DNA of 64,000 nt from an uncultured Pseudomonadales bacterium (lineage in GTDB: Bacteria; Pseudomonadota; Gammaproteobacteria; Pseudomonadales; Azotimanducaceae). The notes beneath the pieces were generated by a model that did not search any database, was not told the DNA's origin, and saw nothing but the letters and a program-made list of their open reading frames with translations. The position numbers were made by a program, and so were the translations under genes. Of the stretch, positions 56,926-64,000 are shown piece by piece. The DNA is taken from assembly GCA_958296405.1 (NCBI GenBank), contig OY282519.1, positions 662,132-726,131 of the forward strand, in the 5' to 3' direction. How positions within the stretch are numbered: position 1 is the stretch's first letter; every line of letters starts with the position of its first letter.

Positions 56926-58038
56926 ATGAAGTTCAGCACCAACCGGGAAACATTGTTGCGGGCCATCGAGGTGGTCACGGGCGTGATTGAGCGCCCGAGC
57001 CCCGCGAATCCGCTGCCCGTGCTCGCCAACGTGTTGGTGGAAGCCGATGTGGACGGCTTGTCGCTGACGGGCACAGACATGGAGGTGGAACTCCGCGCTC
57101 GCGTTGAAGACGGCGTGAACGTCAGCGAACCCGGCCAAGCGACCATCCCCGGCCGCAAGCTGGCGGCAATTTGGCGCGCCCTGGCGGATGGCGTCGAGGT
57201 ATCCGTGGAGAGCGCCGCGCAAGTGACAGTGCGCTCGGGGCGGCGGCGTTTCGCGCTGGCGACGCTGCCGGTGGAGGAGTTTCCCAAGGTCGAGGTGCAG
57301 GCGCCACTTGGCGAGCTGTCGGTTTCCTCGGATGAGTTGAAACGCTTGGTCGCGCAGACCAGTTTCGCAGTGGCGCAGCAGGATGTGCGTTTCTATCTGA
57401 ACGGCTTGCTCCTCGAAGTGACGGACGGGCACCTGCGCGCCGTCGCCACGGACGGCCACAGGTTGGCCATGTGTACGCGCGAAGGCGGCGTGGACGGCGT
57501 GGAACGGGTGCGGGCCATCATCCCGCGCAAAGGCGTCGCGCAGTTGGGCCGCCTGCTCTCGGAAGGCGAGGAACCAGTTTCCATCGCCATCGGCAGCAAC
57601 GTCCTGCAGGCGCGCCACGGCCCCTACATGTTGACCACGAAGCTCATCGACGGCGATTTCCCAGACTATGAGCGCGTCATTCCGCGCCAGAGCAAGCACA
57701 CCATCATTGGAGACCGCAACACGCTGCAACACTCCTTGGCCGGGGCTGCCATCCTCACGAACGAGACCTACCGCGGTGTGCGGCTCTGCCTAGACAAGGA
57801 GCAGCTCACCGTGCAGGCGAACAATCTCGAACAAGAGGAGGCGGAAGACACCATCCCAGTGGACTATGACGGCGACAAGATCGAGATCGGCTTCAACGTG
57901 GATTACCTGCTGGATGTGTTCAACGTGATTCCCGGCGAAACGGTGCGGCTGTCCGTTTCGGACGCGAACAGCAGCGTGCTCATCGAGATGCCAGACGAGG
58001 ACGGATCGTTGTTCGTCGTCATGCCGATGCGCCTATGA
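56926..58038 (+). CDS. dnaN: DNA polymerase III beta sliding clamp
   Basis: The 370-residue clamp encircles DNA and tethers polymerase III. It starts MKFSTNRETLLRAIEVVTG, has the three repeated clamp folds (VRFYLNGLLLEVTDGHLRAV; RQSKHTIIGDRNTLQHSLAG) and ends with the conserved VVMPMRL. It follows dnaA by 41 bases and precedes recF by one base. Confidence 0.97.
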   Translation: MKFSTNRETLLRAIEVVTGVIERPSPANPLPVLANVLVEADVDGLSLTGTDMEVELRARVEDGVNVSEPGQATIPGRKLAAIWRALADGVEVSVESAAQVTVRSGRRRFALATLPVEEFPKVEVQAPLGELSVSSDELKRLVAQTSFAVAQQDVRFYLNGLLLEVTDGHLRAVATDGHRLAMCTREGGVDGVERVRAIIPRKGVAQLGRLLSEGEEPVSIAIGSNVLQARHGPYMLTTKLIDGDFPDYERVIPRQSKHTIIGDRNTLQHSLAGAAILTNETYRGVRLCLDKEQLTVQANNLEQEEAEDTIPVDYDGDKIEIGFNVDYLLDVFNVIPGETVRLSVSDANSSVLIEMPDEDGSLFVVMPMRL

Positions 58039-58039
58039 C

Positions 58040-62303
<4,264 letters not shown>

Positions 62304-62307
<4 letters not shown>

Positions 62308-62864
62308 GCGAGGAACACCGCTGCCGCGGCGGCGAGGTCCGCATAGATGTGGCGCACGCCCAGCGATCGGGCCTCGAGTTCCGTTGCGTCGTCATGGCCC
62401 GTCAGCACCAGCACTGGCTCACAGCCGGCGGCGATGGCGGCTTCCATGTCGGAGAGCATGTCGCCGACGAAGCAGGTGGCGGTGGCCGGCACGCCGAAAT
62501 CCCGCATGGCGGCTTGCAGGAGGCCGGGCTTGGGCTTGCGACATTCACACCCTTCGTCGGGGTGGTGCGGGCAAAAGAAGATGCCGTCGATGTGGCCGTG
62601 GACGGTGCGCAGCGCTGCGCGCATGTGGTCGTGGATGGCGGTGAGGTCGCCCTCGGACATCAGCCCCCGGCCGATGGGGCTTTGATTGGTGCAGACCGCC
62701 ACCGAGCAGCCGCTCGCGTTGAGCATGGCAATGGCTTCGAGGCTGCGTGGAATGGGCAGCCAAGCATCGGGCGCCAAAACGTACCCGTTGGGATGCGCGG
62801 GCCGGTGCCCAGGCCGGCCGCGGTTGATCACGCCGTCGCGATCAAGCAACACGAGTCTGTACAT
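62304..62864 (-). CDS. gmhB: D-glycero-D-manno-heptose 1,7-bisphosphate 7-phosphatase
   Basis: GmhB removes the 7-phosphate in the ADP-heptose pathway for LPS core. The 186-residue HAD-type enzyme begins YRLVLLDRDGVINRG (nucleophile Asp), has CTNQSPIGRGLMSEGDL, the zinc-binding region FFCPHHPDEGCECRKPKPGL and VGDMLSDMEAAIAAG. The start is ATG at 62862-62864; an upstream in-frame start at 62888 is unlikely. Confidence 0.93.
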
Positions 62865-63096
62865 GGGCGAGCGCGAACGATGCATCAAGTCGGCGGGCGA
62901 GCATAGTGTGGGGGATCGGCGACCTTCTGGACGTTGGGATCAGGCAGCCGCCTCAATCATCCTAGCGAACTCGGCAGGGGTTTTCATGCGAAAGGAGCGG
63001 CGCCAGCGGCGGTCGCGTTGACAACCCCGCCGCTTGCCAACAAAATGGTTGGCAACAAATCCGTTGGCAACAAGTCTGTTGGGAAGGCGCTTATCA
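62865..63096. other. gap holding a short tandem repeat
   Basis: No supported protein gene lies here. A minus-strand frame of 70 codons (62940-63152) is of unknown significance. The right half contains a tandem 15-base repeat (63033-63086). Promoters for gmhB (leftward) and for the ATPase (rightward) must lie in this stretch. Confidence 0.4.
63033..63086 (+). repeat. tandem 15-base repeat
   Basis: Units near GTTGGCAACAAATCC occur in tandem: 63048-63062, 63063-63077, a partial GTTGGGAAG from 63078, and a diverged unit CTTGCCAACAAAATG at 63033-63047. In the plus frame it would read VGNKSVGNKSVGK. Confidence 0.75.
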
Positions 63097-63174
63097 ATGA
63101 AACTCCGCAAGGCGGGCGGCAATTGGGTCGCCGGTGATCGGTTCTTCGACAAGCCGAAGAGGCCGAAGCGATGA
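63097..63174 (+). CDS. 25-codon leader frame resembling an ATPase N-terminus
   Basis: The frame reads MKLRKAGGNWVAGDRFFDKP and ends KRPKR. It resembles from memory the first residues of a common AAA-type ATPase family (KAGxWVxGxxFFDR). It stops at once and overlaps the next ATG as ATGA. It may be a remnant of a different ATPase or a coupling leader peptide. Confidence 0.4.
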   Translation: MKLRKAGGNWVAGDRFFDKPKRPKR

Positions 63175-64000
63175 CTGCGCCAGTCAGAAAATACAATCCG
63201 GCATTCTTAACCGACGCAGAACTAGTCGCCTCGTACTGTGTGCGTACCAGCGAGTTGACCTCCATCGTTGAAGCGTTGCGGGAATCCACCGGCGCCTCGA
63301 ACATCCACCAAATCGTGATTGGCCCGCGCGGCAGCGGCAAGACAAGCCTGCTGCTGCGAGTTGCGGCGGAAATCCGCGGCGAAGAGTCGCTATCCCATCG
63401 ATTGTTGCCCATCGTGTTCGCCGAGGAGAACTATTGCGTCGCCACTGTGGGCGAGTTTTGGCTGGAATGTCTGCACCGCGTGGCCGATCAGGTTCCGTCG
63501 ATAGAAGGAGCCCCTGATTTGCGGCGCATGGTGGAGGAACTGCGCACCATTCAGGATGACATGGTGCTGGCAGACCGCTGCTTGGGCGCGATACAAGACG
63601 TGGCAGACAGCGCGGCGAAGCGGCTAGTGCTAATCGTTGAGAACCTGAACATGATGTTCCGCGACATGCCGGATGCGAATACGGCAGCTTGGCGGTTGCG
63701 GCACACGCTACAGACCGACCCGCGCATCGTGCTGCTGGCCAGCGCCACCAGCCGCTTCGATCAGATCGACCATCCAGACCGGGCGCTCTACGATCTGTTC
63801 AGAACGCTGCAACTGCGCCCGTTGAACACCGAAGAGTGCGCGACGCTATGGGGAGCGGTCTCGGGGCAATGCCGCGAGCTAGGCACCGTCCGATCGCTGG
63901 AGATACTTACTGGTGGCAGCCCGCGCCTGCTAGCCATCGTCGCCCGCTTCGGCGGCGGGCTCTCCTTTCAGGACCTCATGGCGCAGCTGCTCGATTTGGT
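63171..64000 (+). CDS. AAA-type ATPase, 3' end beyond the window
   Basis: At least 276 residues of an ATP-binding protein are visible. Walker A is IGPRGSGKTSLLLRV (51-58 core), Walker B-like LVLIVENLNMMF, a sensor segment LLASATSRFDQIDHPDRALY and later LRPLNTEECATLW: the pattern of AAA/ORC-like (AAA_16-type) ATPases. The ATG at 63171 is preceded by GAAGAGG. The rest of the gene and any partner lie outside the window. Such ATPases often occur in conflict or mobile loci; the role here is unknown. Confidence 0.75.
   Translation, partial: MTAPVRKYNPAFLTDAELVASYCVRTSELTSIVEALRESTGASNIHQIVIGPRGSGKTSLLLRVAAEIRGEESLSHRLLPIVFAEENYCVATVGEFWLECLHRVADQVPSIEGAPDLRRMVEELRTIQDDMVLADRCLGAIQDVADSAAKRLVLIVENLNMMFRDMPDANTAAWRLRHTLQTDPRIVLLASATSRFDQIDHPDRALYDLFRTLQLRPLNTEECATLWGAVSGQCRELGTVRSLEILTGGSPRLLAIVARFGGGLSFQDLMAQLLDL

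Noticed and set aside
63033-63086. Possible CRISPR array
   Set aside because: The units are contiguous 15-base repeats with no spacers.
62940-63152. 70-codon minus-strand frame between gmhB and the ATPase
   Set aside because: It crosses the tandem repeat and matches no family; a small toxin or antitoxin was considered but not supported.

Overview
The window is a high-GC chromosome segment from a gammaproteobacterium and covers the replication-origin neighbourhood. On the right, rpmH, an oriC-like gap, dnaA, dnaN, recF and gyrB read rightward. To the left of the origin, rnpA, yidD, yidC, mnmE, mnmG, rsmG, parA and parB read leftward, followed further left by the atpI-B-E-F-H-A-G-D-C operon and glmU. 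This is the classical gammaproteobacterial order (as in Pseudomonas relatives). The large GyrB with the Gram-negative insert, the YidC with a big periplasmic domain, GmhB and a TonB-dependent receptor all indicate a Gram-negative cell. I cannot name the genus. No rRNA, tRNA or CRISPR array was seen.

Layout. 1-2061: 5' part of gyrA (minus). 2394-10505: an accessory island of visibly lower GC, holding (i) a leftward operon of a truncated/frameshifted AlbA-type ATP-binding protein, a self-inhibited Fic enzyme and a helicase-nuclease fusion, (ii) a complete IS5-family element with a TTAA target duplication, and (iii) a rightward three-gene ubiquitin-like operon: a beta-grasp modifier, an E1-like ThiF adenylyltransferase and a cysteine-rich DUF6527-like protein. 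10506-11069: decayed sequence. 11070-16801: rpoZ, spoT, ridA, recG and a DUF218 envelope protein. 16827-23889: a dicarboxylate/amino-acid symporter, a rubredoxin / flavin-type oxidoreductase / DUF3604 operon, ubiA, and the two membrane subunits of a TRAP transporter.

23944-40748 is a continuous leftward block: atpI to atpC, a solitary DNA methyltransferase, glmU, uvrD, a TRAP binding protein, a duplicated winged-helix-like protein, an esterase remnant and a TonB receptor. 41116-45684 is a second accessory patch, inserted between atpI and the channel/par genes: a fused Type IIG-like restriction-methylation gene, a proline-rich micro-protein plus a membrane protein, and next to them a decayed second copy of the same arrangement. 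45880-46986 is a two-helix potassium channel with an RCK domain. 61573-62864 holds plsC and gmhB, and the right edge (63171 onward) begins an AAA-type ATPase preceded by a repeat tract.

The housekeeping genes are tightly packed, with many ATGA, GTGA or TTGA overlaps that imply translational coupling. The accessory genes sit in three gaps of the conserved order (gyrA/rpoZ, atpI/parB, atpC/glmU) and look like defence or conflict systems. The strongest candidates for new biology are the ubiquitin-like operon with its upstream nested hairpin, the helicase-nuclease/Fic/AlbA operon, the duplicated restriction locus with its conserved proline-rich micro-protein, and the tandem winged-helix protein. 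Two parS-like sites inside recF fit the nearby parAB genes.
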